From Marinagarivorans sp. (GTDB lineage Bacteria > Pseudomonadota > Gammaproteobacteria > Pseudomonadales > Cellvibrionaceae), in contig JANQJB010000116.1 in assembly GCA_028281865.1 (NCBI GenBank), forward strand, positions 60,537-124,536: a DNA stretch of 64,000 nt, in the 5' to 3' direction. The notes beneath the pieces are model-generated. The model searched no databases. It saw nothing but the letters and a program-made list of their open reading frames with translations, and was not told the DNA's origin. This document shows positions 8,461-16,744 of the stretch, in pieces (the first letter of the stretch is position 1; each line of letters opens with the position of its first letter). The translations under genes were made by a program, and so were the position numbers.

Positions 8461-9189
8461 ATGCAAAAGAAGCCCCTGAATTGCGCCACCTGTACTAATC
8501 GCCAAAGCTGTGTTTTGTCGGGTGTTTGCGAAACGCTCCATAAGATTCAACCCAACGCCAATGAAGTGATTTTGCATACTGGCGACTCGCTTTCGCGGAT
8601 TGGCGAGCCAATGAGTTCGGTATGTTTTGTAAAATCGGGTTCATTGAAGAGCTCCGTAGTTTCTGCTGGCGGCTACGAACAAATCTCGGGGTTTTATTTT
8701 CGTGGAGCTGTTTTGGGCCTGGATGAATTGCATTTAGATAAGCATCAGGTCGAGTTGACCGCTCTGGAAACTTGCTGCGTATGTAAAATACCCGTCAACA
8801 TTTTTCTTGAGCGCGCTGTTGCTAATCCGGAGGCTGCGCAACAGTACATGCAGGTGATGAGCCGTTCGTTGGCTGCAAAAAATAATACGCTGTTGCTACT
8901 AGGTCAATTGACAGCAGAACAACGCATGTCACAATTTATTCTGAATATGTCTTCGTCAATGTATGCTTCAGGCTACTCTGATACGGACTTTAATTTGAGT
9001 ATGTCTCGCGGTGATATTGCGAATTATTTGAGCTTAGCGGTTGAAACAGTTAGCCGTTTATTGCGGCGCTTTCAAGATCGTCGATTAATTCATGTTGACC
9101 GTCGTCGGATTTTTGTACTTGATAAGGTGGGATTACAGGCGGTACTGGAGTGTGAGTCGGCCGAACCCAAATTTAGAAAGTCCGCCTAG
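8461..9189 (+). CDS. fnr: Fnr/Anr-type oxygen-sensing transcription regulator
   Basis: The 242-residue product matches the Crp/Fnr family along its full length. The N terminus has C8-x2-C11-x5-C17 plus C23, and C108 sits in ALETCCVCKIP, the position of the fourth iron-sulfur ligand in E. coli FNR (ALETSMVCEIP). A long dimerisation helix follows. The HTH at about 181-205 reads SRGDIANYLSLAVETVSR, with Glu195, Ser198 and Arg199 at the positions that read the TTGAT half-site. It should therefore carry an oxygen-labile [4Fe-4S] cluster, dimerise without oxygen and bind FNR boxes. One such box precedes the gene itself and one precedes the nearby stress-protein gene. The ATG follows a GAGGTAG-like ribosome site. 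Confidence 0.95.
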   Translation: MQKKPLNCATCTNRQSCVLSGVCETLHKIQPNANEVILHTGDSLSRIGEPMSSVCFVKSGSLKSSVVSAGGYEQISGFYFRGAVLGLDELHLDKHQVELTALETCCVCKIPVNIFLERAVANPEAAQQYMQVMSRSLAAKNNTLLLLGQLTAEQRMSQFILNMSSSMYASGYSDTDFNLSMSRGDIANYLSLAVETVSRLLRRFQDRRLIHVDRRRIFVLDKVGLQAVLECESAEPKFRKSA

Positions 9190-9227
9190 CGGAGAAGCTA
9201 GCTATTTGTTTCAGCTGTTGCGATTGC

Positions 9228-9572
9228 TTAGTCCAGTTTGTCGTAAATTCGTAGCAAATAAGGCTTATAAGAAACGAGGCGACTAAACAGCTCTTGTTTA
9301 CTTGAGTGTGAGTGGGTAAGCCATTCTAATCCGGTTAGGTCATTGCATGAGTGGATTACCCGGCCAACTGCATTGATGGCGTTGCGGCTATTAGGTGTTC
9401 CAACCATAATTTTGGTGCGTTGACCTAACTCAAGCAGATGTCCTCCGGTATCAACCGCGAATCCTGTGTGATTTAGGTTGCGGATAACGCAGTCGATAAA
9501 GCTTATATGGCGGCATACGAGTATTGCAGGAATGCAGGTAATAACCCTGTGCGATTCACGTTGCTTTTTCAT
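9228..9572 (-). CDS. Small PilZ-domain-like protein
   Basis: The 114-residue product looks like a single PilZ domain. It has R5xxxR9 (RESHR) near the N terminus, N32xN34xxG37 (NLNHTG) in place of the usual D/NxSxxG, and a later GLEW strand. PilZ domains bind cyclic di-GMP; the Ser-to-Asn change makes binding here uncertain. An AGGAA lies about 8 bases before the ATG. It is convergent with fnr and divergent from the stress-protein gene. A second protein in the window (20965-21327) has the same motifs at the same positions, suggesting the two are paralogues. Confidence 0.65.
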   Translation of the reverse strand: MKKQRESHRVITCIPAILVCRHISFIDCVIRNLNHTGFAVDTGGHLLELGQRTKIMVGTPNSRNAINAVGRVIHSCNDLTGLEWLTHSHSSKQELFSRLVSYKPYLLRIYDKLD

Positions 9573-9628
9573 GAATGTGTTCCTGGTAGAGCGTCATGTA
9601 ATTGTGAGCCAGTTCGAATTTTCTCGGC

Positions 9629-9642
9629 TTGATTCACGTCAA
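9629..9642. promoter_or_regulatory. FNR/Anr-type binding site upstream of the universal stress protein gene
   Basis: TTGAT-TCAC-GTCAA matches the FNR consensus at 9 of 10 positions. It is 86 bases before the ATG of the stress-protein gene. At the class II distance of about 41 bases, transcription would start near 9677, with a weak -10 candidate TTAATG at 9661-9666. Usp genes are well-known Anr/Fnr targets in pseudomonads, which supports this call. Confidence 0.65.
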
Positions 9643-9727
9643 TCATTCGCGGGCGAATGTTTAATGCCTTAGCGAGTATTAAGGTATTGCAAGGCTACTA
9701 CAGGTGTCCTAGCACCAGGTGAAAATA

Positions 9728-10582
9728 ATGCATAAAAACGTGTTGCTTGCGGTTAAGAATAAATCTGACGGAGAAAAGATTATTGCTCGTGCAAAAACAT
9801 GGACACAGCGTTTAGAAGGGAATTTATGTATGCAAACGGTCGTTGAGTTGATGCCTCTATTTACTGGGGAAAGCAGTTATTTTTATGAAGAAATTTATGC
9901 CAAGGAGGAAATCGCTATTGAGCATGCAGAGCGCGACTTGCATTTTCTAGCAGATAAATTCCAGTTAGATCCCGCCGCTACATTTGTCTCTATAGGTTCT
10001 TTAAGGCCCGCTATTAACCAGGGTTTGAAAGATCATCACGCTGAATTATTGGTAGTTGGATCACACAAACACTCTGTATTCGAGCGCATAATTGGAGACG
10101 ATTCCAGCTCAAATTTGCAGTACTGTGAAGCTGACGTATTGTCGCTTAATTACGACGAAGACCGGACTGAGCTAGAGCTTAACAATATTCTTGTTCCGAT
10201 CGCTTTCAGTGATTCATCTGGTCGGCTACTTGAAAAGGCGAAGGCGATAGCCGAGCTGTTCAACGCAAACATTAGTTTATTACATGTTTATCCTCGTTCA
10301 ATTTTTAGAACTAAAAACTCAAAATATGAACAAGAGCTGCAAGAAAAAGCTGAATCAAAAATGGCTGATTTAATTCGACAGCATAGCCTAAACAACGCAA
10401 CTTATACTGTGTTATTTGGTGATCCTAGTGATTGTGTTGCTCGCTATGCAACATATAATGATTTCGATCTTATCGTAGTTGGTCGTAATCACAGCGATTT
10501 TAAAGATTTAATCGTCGGCTCTGCGGCAACATCGATTTTAAATCGTGTCCGTTGTGATGTTTTCACAGTTCGTTTGGCTTAA
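9728..10582 (+). CDS. Tandem-domain universal stress protein (UspE-like)
   Basis: The 284-residue product has two Usp domains, about 1-145 (starting NVLLAVK) and 150-284 (starting NNILVPIAFSD). The second ends with VVGRNHSDFKDLIVGSAATSI, close to the family's ATP-binding loop, although the second Gly of the G-x2-G part is His. The first domain has only a remnant (VVGSHKHSVFERIIG). I chose the ATG at 9728 because AGGTGA at 9717-9722 sits 5 bases upstream; a GTG at 9719 overlaps that site. Usp proteins help survival under energy or oxygen limitation. The upstream FNR-type box suggests induction when oxygen is low under control of the neighbouring regulator. Confidence 0.88.
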   Translation: MHKNVLLAVKNKSDGEKIIARAKTWTQRLEGNLCMQTVVELMPLFTGESSYFYEEIYAKEEIAIEHAERDLHFLADKFQLDPAATFVSIGSLRPAINQGLKDHHAELLVVGSHKHSVFERIIGDDSSSNLQYCEADVLSLNYDEDRTELELNNILVPIAFSDSSGRLLEKAKAIAELFNANISLLHVYPRSIFRTKNSKYEQELQEKAESKMADLIRQHSLNNATYTVLFGDPSDCVARYATYNDFDLIVVGRNHSDFKDLIVGSAATSILNRVRCDVFTVRLA

Positions 10583-10644
10583 CAGTCGTTAACTATAAAG
10601 TTTTTGCACCGACATTATTTGGATGCGCCTGAACCAGAACTTCC

Positions 10645-12111
10645 CTAGTGAATGTTTAGAGAGTCCCAAATTCGGTCTATTTTTTGTTTTATTTTCTCGT
10701 CCATAACGATTGGCTTGCCCCATTCTCGCTGGGTTTCGCCAGGCCATTTATTGGTGGCGTCAAAGCCCATTTTTGAACCCAGGCCTGAAACTGGAGATGC
10801 GAAATCGAGGTAATCGATCGGCGTATTTTCGATGGTGACGGTATCGCGGGCTGGATCCATTCTTGTCGTCATTGCCCAAATGATATCTTCCCAGTTGCGT
10901 GCGTTCACATCACCATCAGTCACAATTACAAACTTGGTATACATAAATTGACGTAAAAAAGACCATACTCCCATCATCACCCGCTTAGCGTGCCCCGGAT
11001 ATTGTTTGTTAATGGTTACCACAGCCAAGCGATAAGAGCATCCTTCTGGAGGTAAATAAAAGTCGACAATTTCAGGGAATTGTTTTTTTAATAGCGGGGT
11101 GAAAACATCATTTAATGCAACCCCAAGTATTGCGGGTTCATCGGGTGGGCGACCAGTGTAAGTGCTGTGGTATATGGGGCTATGACGATGTGTAATGTGG
11201 GTAACGGTAAAAACAGGAAATTTTTCGACCTCATTGTAATAACCCGTATGATCACCAAACGGGCCCTCATCGGCCATATCATCGGCTGCGATATAACCCT
11301 CAAGCACAAACTCCGCAAATGCCGGAACCTGCAAATTATTGGATATACTTTTGGCAACTTCAGTTTTTGCTCCGCGTAATAGGCCTGCAAAAGCGTATTC
11401 GCTTAAATTGTCGGGAACTGGCGTAACCGCACCTAAAATAGTGGCGGGGTCTGCGCCTAGTGCCACAGAAACAGGAAAATTTTCGCCGGGGTTATGCTGT
11501 TGCCATTCTTTAAAATCTAACGCGCCACCGCGGTGGCTTAACCAGCGCATGATCAGCCTATTTTTTCCAATCAATTGCAAGCGATAAATACCGAGGTTTT
11601 GACGTTCTTTAGTGGGTCCGCGTGTAACAACCAAAGGCCATGTTATAAGTGGGGCCGCGTCGCCGGGCCAACAAGTTTGAATCGGCAGCTGATTTAAGTC
11701 GACGTCATTGCCTTGCAAGATGTTTTCTTGGCAAACAGGATTGGTGATGACCTTTGGGCCCATGTTGAGAGCTTGCTTAAACAAAGGTAATTTTTCCCAT
11801 GCGTCTCGCATACCCTTCGGTGGCTCGGGTTCTTTTAAAAATGCCAACATTTCGCCAACGCCTTTTAGCGCTTCGACATTTTCTTGCCCCATGGCAAGTG
11901 CGACTCGCTCCGGCGTACCGAATAAATTGGCTAGCACAGGAGTTTGATGCCCTTTGGGGTTTTCAAATAAAAGCGCTGGGCCCTTAGCTTTCAAGGTTCT
12001 ATCGGCAATCTCGGTTATTTCGAGGTGAGGGTTTATTTCCGTTTGTATCCGCACGAGCAAGCCCTTGCGTTCTAGCAGAGCAATAAACTCACGTAGATCT
12101 TTGCATGGCAT
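10645..12111 (-). CDS. ubiD: UbiD, 3-octaprenyl-4-hydroxybenzoate carboxy-lyase
   Basis: The 488-residue product has full length for UbiD (E. coli about 497). It decarboxylates 3-polyprenyl-4-hydroxybenzoate in ubiquinone biosynthesis, using prenylated FMN made by UbiX. Family features include NLGIYRLQ, the [11 protein letters not shown] segment, [12 protein letters not shown] with its conserved acidic residues, and [21 protein letters not shown]. The start [10 protein letters not shown] is typical. It follows rho on the same strand with a gap of about 290 bases... measured exactly, ubiD starts at 12111 and rho ends at 12138, so they are only 26 bases apart and probably cotranscribed, as in Pseudomonas. 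Confidence 0.96.
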   Translation of the reverse strand: MPCKDLREFIALLERKGLLVRIQTEINPHLEITEIADRTLKAKGPALLFENPKGHQTPVLANLFGTPERVALAMGQENVEALKGVGEMLAFLKEPEPPKGMRDAWEKLPLFKQALNMGPKVITNPVCQENILQGNDVDLNQLPIQTCWPGDAAPLITWPLVVTRGPTKERQNLGIYRLQLIGKNRLIMRWLSHRGGALDFKEWQQHNPGENFPVSVALGADPATILGAVTPVPDNLSEYAFAGLLRGAKTEVAKSISNNLQVPAFAEFVLEGYIAADDMADEGPFGDHTGYYNEVEKFPVFTVTHITHRHSPIYHSTYTGRPPDEPAILGVALNDVFTPLLKKQFPEIVDFYLPPEGCSYRLAVVTINKQYPGHAKRVMMGVWSFLRQFMYTKFVIVTDGDVNARNWEDIIWAMTTRMDPARDTVTIENTPIDYLDFASPVSGLGSKMGFDATNKWPGETQREWGKPIVMDEKIKQKIDRIWDSLNIH

Positions 12112-12137
12112 GAAAAATAGGTGGAAAAATTAAGAAG

Positions 12138-13400
12138 TTAGCCTTTATTGCGCATCGATAAGAAAAACTCTTCATTCGAGGTAAAGTCTTTCAATTTATC
12201 GACCACAAATTCCGTAGCAGCAATATCTTCCATGTCATTTAGGAGTTTACGTAAGATCCAAACTCTTTGTAAGTCGCTTTCGCTCATGAGTAAGTCTTCT
12301 CGGCGTGTACCGGATTTACGCACGTTGATCGCGGGATAAATTCGCTTTTCTGCCATGCGACGATCGAGCATTAATTCCATATTGCCGGTGCCTTTAAATT
12401 CTTCGTAAATCACCTCATCCATTTTTGATCCAGTATCGATGAGAGCAGTCGCGACAATTGATAAGCTGCCGCCTTCTTCAATATTTCGCGCTGCTCCGAA
12501 GAAACGCTTAGGCCTTTCCAGAGCATGAGCGTCGACACCACCTGTCAGTACTTTACCGGAACTTGGTATTACGGTGTTGTAGGCACGAGCTAAGCGCGTA
12601 ATTGAATCGAGCAAAATAACAACGTCTTTTTTGTGTTCTACCAGACGTTTGGCGCGTTCAATTACCATATCCGCGACTTGTACGTGGCGTGCGGGAGGTT
12701 CATCAAAGGTCGATGCCACAACTTCTCCGCGCACCGAACGTTGCATTTCTGTAACCTCTTCTGGCCGCTCGTCTATTAGTAAAACGATAAGGTGGCACTC
12801 GGGGTTATTGCGCGTTATGGCCTGCGCAATATTTTGCATCATAATGGTTTTACCCGCTTTTGGCGGAGCGACAATCAAGCCGCGCTGCCCTTTTCCAATG
12901 GGTGAAACAAGGTCAATAATCCTGCCGGTTAAATCTTCAGTTGAGCCGTTACCAATCTCAAGCACTAGGCGTTGGTCGGGAAACAGTGGAGTCAAATTTT
13001 CAAACAGAATTTTATTGCGGGAATTTTCAGGTCGGTCGAAATTAATTTCGTTAACTTTTAACAACGCGAAATAGCGTTCGCCGTCCTTTGGTGGACGAAT
13101 TTTTCCAGAAATATAATCCCCTGTACGCAAATTAAAGCGTCGGATTTGACTAGGAGAGACATAAATATCATCGGGGCCAGCCAAATAGGATGAGCCTGCC
13201 GAGCGTAAAAAACCGAAACCATCTTGGAGAATCTCGAGCACGCCATCACCGTAGATATCTTCTCCGCTTTTTGCGTGCCGTTTAAGTAAGTTAAAAATAA
13301 CATCTTGTTTGCGGCAGCGGGCTAGGTTATCCATTCCTGCTTCGGTTGCCATATCGATGAGTTCTTCGATGGGTTTGGTTTTTAAGTCGGTGAGATTCAT
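12138..13400 (-). CDS. rho: Transcription termination factor Rho
   Basis: The 420-residue product is near identical in plan to E. coli Rho (419). It is an RNA-dependent ATPase hexamer that terminates transcription. The N-terminal cold-shock-like RNA-binding domain has the RNP1 segment DGFGFLR (60-66). The P-loop APPKAGKT is at 178-185, followed by the Walker B segment [10 protein letters not shown] and the Q-loop/R-loop regions. The frame extends 11 codons upstream, but the conserved start is [14 protein letters not shown] at 13400, so I use it; no clear ribosome site is visible. Its promoter should lie in the 350 or so bases after the trxA terminator, where rho leaders in related bacteria are autoregulated. 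Confidence 0.97.
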   Translation of the reverse strand: MNLTDLKTKPIEELIDMATEAGMDNLARCRKQDVIFNLLKRHAKSGEDIYGDGVLEILQDGFGFLRSAGSSYLAGPDDIYVSPSQIRRFNLRTGDYISGKIRPPKDGERYFALLKVNEINFDRPENSRNKILFENLTPLFPDQRLVLEIGNGSTEDLTGRIIDLVSPIGKGQRGLIVAPPKAGKTIMMQNIAQAITRNNPECHLIVLLIDERPEEVTEMQRSVRGEVVASTFDEPPARHVQVADMVIERAKRLVEHKKDVVILLDSITRLARAYNTVIPSSGKVLTGGVDAHALERPKRFFGAARNIEEGGSLSIVATALIDTGSKMDEVIYEEFKGTGNMELMLDRRMAEKRIYPAINVRKSGTRREDLLMSESDLQRVWILRKLLNDMEDIAATEFVVDKLKDFTSNEEFFLSMRNKG

Positions 13401-13826
13401 ACGAGAGCGTCTAGTTTGTATAGAAGATTCCAAGGTTGATGAGAATAGCGGTTAGCCAAACAATATTATTTTTGCAGCCATTGAAAACATCATGCGTACT
13501 ATTGCATTGTAGTTGATTCGTTTTGCATCATAGGTTTACTGTGCAAGTAAGCGATATTTTCTAGGGGGTATTTGGCAATAACCAGTGTGTTATTGAGTTT
13601 GATCTTACTGCATAAGATCTTCGCGCATCTAGCTGACTATTATTCCGATGATTCCTATGAATTGGAGGACTGCAGGCGGGATGTGCGATTGGTTAACAGC
13701 GTTTGCTACTAACGAGTATAGCGGTAATCCTACATTAGTGCAAAATTAAAAACGAGTGAAAACGCAAATTTGTTTTCACTCGGCTTTATTCGTGTAATTT
13801 AATATTCAAGTGTTAACAATAAACAC
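13401..13826. other. rho leader / trxA-rho intergenic region
   Basis: This is 426 bases without a gene. The right end holds the trxA terminator (13742-13782). The rest is the likely leader and promoter region of rho on the minus strand; I see no clear promoter hexamers or leader peptide that I could defend. Confidence 0.55.
13742..13782 (-). terminator. Rho-independent terminator of trxA
   Basis: An 11-bp perfect stem (13753-13763 with 13772-13782) has an 8-nt loop. On the minus strand the stem is followed by TTTTTAATTTTG. It lies 45 bases after the trxA stop codon. Confidence 0.88.
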
Positions 13827-14153
13827 TTAAAGGTTTTCGTCTATGAACGCTTTAAGTTGCGCTTTTGATAACGCGCCAACTTTAGTGCCTTCTTGGTTGC
13901 CGGCCTTAAAGATAGTCAATGTCGGAATCCCACGAATGCCAAGTTTGGCAGAGGTGTCTTTATTAGAATCGACATCCATTTTACATATTTTTATTTGATC
14001 GCCGTATTCTGTCGCAAGCTCTTCAAGGACAGGGGTAATCATTTTACAGGGACCGCACCAAGGAGCCCAGAAGTCAACCAAAACTGGACCTTCGGCATTA
14101 GTGACTTCTTCTTCAAAGGTAGCATCGGTCACTTCGACTAGTGCTTCGCTCAT
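13827..14153 (-). CDS. trxA: Thioredoxin 1
   Basis: The 108-residue product is a single thioredoxin fold with active site WCGPC (WAPWCGPCKM), the conserved DVD strand and cis-Pro in GIRGIPTL. It is a cytoplasmic dithiol reductant for ribonucleotide reductase and other targets. The frame runs 17 codons further upstream, but MSEALVEVTD is the family start, and GGAG lies 8 bases before this ATG. It sits between rho and ppk1 in the same orientation, the arrangement seen in Pseudomonas, and has its own terminator. Confidence 0.97.
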   Translation of the reverse strand: MSEALVEVTDATFEEEVTNAEGPVLVDFWAPWCGPCKMITPVLEELATEYGDQIKICKMDVDSNKDTSAKLGIRGIPTLTIFKAGNQEGTKVGALSKAQLKAFIDENL

Positions 14154-14449
14154 ATTAAATTCTCCGAACCATAGGTTATTTCGCGCACCAATAATAATGG
14201 ACACATTGTTAAGGATACAAGCCCTTTGGTGCTATTTGGGTGAGAGGCTAACCCCCATAAGCGCTTATTATGGGTACGTCTAGCCAAGATTTAAAGAGCG
14301 GTTCTAAAAATTGATTGTTTAGATTGGCCCTCGCCGATCTGCAATCAATTATTACAGCCGCTCCGGCCGTATTTAGCTTACATGACTACAAGCTTGCGAG
14401 AGACAGAAAAGTTTGATTCGTTTCCGCCTCTGATAAGAGTAGTCGATAA

Positions 14450-16582
14450 TCATGCGCTTGAGCTAGGACTGGTCAAGCGCCTTAAGAGTTCAGTTTGGGC
14501 TGCAGGTTGTTCAGATGGAGGTGCTAGCAGATAAGTACCGTCGGCTAGCTGCTCCCAGCGCTGCGAGCCGTCTGCAACGTAAAGTTCTAACTCCTCTTTA
14601 ACACGCGTAGCTAATGCGGGCTGCTCGATCGGGAAGCACGTTTCTACACGGCGATTGAGGTTGCGTTCCATTAGGTCTGCACTCGCGCAGTATACGCTTG
14701 GCTGGGCGTTGGCGAAGTAATATGTGCGTGTATGTTCTAAAAAACGACCAATAATTGAAAAAACACGGATGTTTTCTGACACACCTTCGATTCCGGCTTT
14801 TAAGCAGCACATCCCGCGAATGATGAGGTCGATTTTTACGCCAGCTTGGGAAGCGCGATACAACGCTTGAATAACCTTTGGCTCCGTCAAACCATTGCAT
14901 TTAAGAATTAAGCGGGCCTCTTTACCTTCTTGTTTGGCTTTGATCTCCCCGTCAATCAGACGAATGATTTGACGCTTGAGTGTAAAAGGCGCGTGCGTCA
15001 GCTTATTCATGCGCTCTGTTTTGCCCATCCCGGTTAACTGCTGAAAAACTCGGTGCACGTCTTCGCACATTTGCTCGTCGGCAGAGAGCATTGAGTAGTC
15101 GGTGTAGAGTCGGGCATTGCCGCTGTGGTAGTTGCCCGTGCCGAGGTGGCAATAACGCTTTAACTCGTGATTTTCGCGTCTGACGATCAATATCATTTTC
15201 GCATGGGTTTTGTAGCCGACAACCCCGTACACAACGACCACGCCAGCTTCTTGTAGGCGGCTTGCAAGCTCTAGGTTTTCTTCTTCGTCAAAGCGCGCTC
15301 GCAACTCAATTACAACTGTCACTTCCTTACCATTGCGCGCCGCGTTTAGCAGAGCATCAACGATTGAGGACTCGTGACCAGTGCGATACAACGTTTGCTT
15401 TATCGCCACAACGTTGGGGTCATTTGATGCTTGTCGAACTAGCTGAATCACTGGCGTAAACGATTCAAAAGGGTGAAGCAGCAGATAATCGCGCTTAGTA
15501 ATGGCTTCAAAAATATTATCTTTACGGCTCAAGCCTTTAGGTAACTTTGGTGTAAAAGCCGGATAGAGCAAATCGGCACGGTCGAGCATCGACGGTAAAC
15601 GCATTAGACGCTTCAGGTTAACCGGTCCGTTGACGCAATATAAGTCTTGCGCTGTGAGATCGAGCTTGTTGAGCAAGAAATCTGTTAGCTCCTGCGGGCA
15701 GTTGTCCGCCACTTCTAAACGCACTGCGGTGCCGAAGCGCCGAGAGTGCAGCTCTCCACGCAGCGCACGAGCGAGGTCGGCGATTCCGTCCACGTCGAGA
15801 TCGAGGTCGGCATTGCGTGTAATTCGAAATTGATAGCAGCCCCTGACTTCCATGCCCGGAAACAGCATGTCGGCGTGCGCGTGTATCATTGACGATAAAA
15901 ATACAAAGTGTTTTTGCCCCTGGGTCAGCTCGTCAGGTAATGCAATAATTCGGGGCAATGTGCGCGGTGCCGGGACTATCGCAAGGCCCAAATCGCGCCC
16001 AAAAGCGTCTTTTCCCTCGAGAGCGACAATAAAATTTAAGCTTTTATTGACCAAGCGAGGAAAGGGGTGTGCAGGGTCCAGACCGATCGGGCTGATAACC
16101 GGCAGTACCTCGCGCACGACATAGTCTTCAATCCAACTCGCCTGGGCTTGGCTCCACTGGCTGCGACGCAAAAATAAAATGCCTTCATCGGCCAGTGCCG
16201 GCATCAGCACGTCATTGAGTACTTGGTATTGCTTTTCTACCGTTTCATGGCACAACTCGCTGATTCGAGCTAAGGTATCCTTCGTTTGCATGCCATCGAT
16301 ACCAATAATTTCGCGCTCAAAATGAATGCTTTGTTTTAAACCGGCAACACGTATTTCAAAAAATTCGTCGAGGTTGGAGCTGAAAATAAGTAAAAACTTA
16401 AGTCTCTCTAGCAGTGGGTGCGACTCATCCATCGCTTGGGCTAGTACCCGCTGGTTGAAATAAAAGTTACTGAGTTCGCGATTGACAAAGTATTTCGGGT
16501 TGTCGTATTCAATCGCCGAATCGTCTTCGAGCTGCTGGCTGGTCTCTGGCACAGTGCGCATTTCACCTGTTTTGAGTGGCAT
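14450..16582 (-). CDS. ppk1: Polyphosphate kinase 1
   Basis: The 710-residue product has standard PPK1 length. It reversibly polymerises the gamma phosphate of ATP into polyphosphate. The N-terminal domain begins FVNRELSNFYFNQRVL. Catalytic-domain landmarks are His460 (GYKTHAKM), the autophosphorylated residue by comparison with E. coli His435, and His617 (GRFLEHTRTYYFAN), matching His592. HLGTGNYHSG and RGMCCLK are also present. In Pseudomonas the exopolyphosphatase gene ppx lies between trxA and ppk; here it is absent and about 300 bases of non-coding sequence separate them. Confidence 0.96.
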   Translation of the reverse strand: MPLKTGEMRTVPETSQQLEDDSAIEYDNPKYFVNRELSNFYFNQRVLAQAMDESHPLLERLKFLLIFSSNLDEFFEIRVAGLKQSIHFEREIIGIDGMQTKDTLARISELCHETVEKQYQVLNDVLMPALADEGILFLRRSQWSQAQASWIEDYVVREVLPVISPIGLDPAHPFPRLVNKSLNFIVALEGKDAFGRDLGLAIVPAPRTLPRIIALPDELTQGQKHFVFLSSMIHAHADMLFPGMEVRGCYQFRITRNADLDLDVDGIADLARALRGELHSRRFGTAVRLEVADNCPQELTDFLLNKLDLTAQDLYCVNGPVNLKRLMRLPSMLDRADLLYPAFTPKLPKGLSRKDNIFEAITKRDYLLLHPFESFTPVIQLVRQASNDPNVVAIKQTLYRTGHESSIVDALLNAARNGKEVTVVIELRARFDEEENLELASRLQEAGVVVVYGVVGYKTHAKMILIVRRENHELKRYCHLGTGNYHSGNARLYTDYSMLSADEQMCEDVHRVFQQLTGMGKTERMNKLTHAPFTLKRQIIRLIDGEIKAKQEGKEARLILKCNGLTEPKVIQALYRASQAGVKIDLIIRGMCCLKAGIEGVSENIRVFSIIGRFLEHTRTYYFANAQPSVYCASADLMERNLNRRVETCFPIEQPALATRVKEELELYVADGSQRWEQLADGTYLLAPPSEQPAAQTELLRRLTSPSSSA

Positions 16583-16744
16583 AACGATAATTTGTAGCTA
16601 AATCTGATACTTACATGGATAAAGTTAAACATAAATGAGCGACCTCAATTATGACACTTTTTTTAAATTTTGCGTCAGTTTCCGTAACCGGCGATCTCAT
16701 ATAGGCGTCAATTGTTGTGAGCAAGAGATTGGCGAGGTGAAAGA

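Noticed and set aside
14254..14274. 7-bp hairpin upstream of trxA (CCCATAA / TTATGGG)
   Set aside because: It is short and has no T-run on either strand; it could be chance or an operator, so it is not called.
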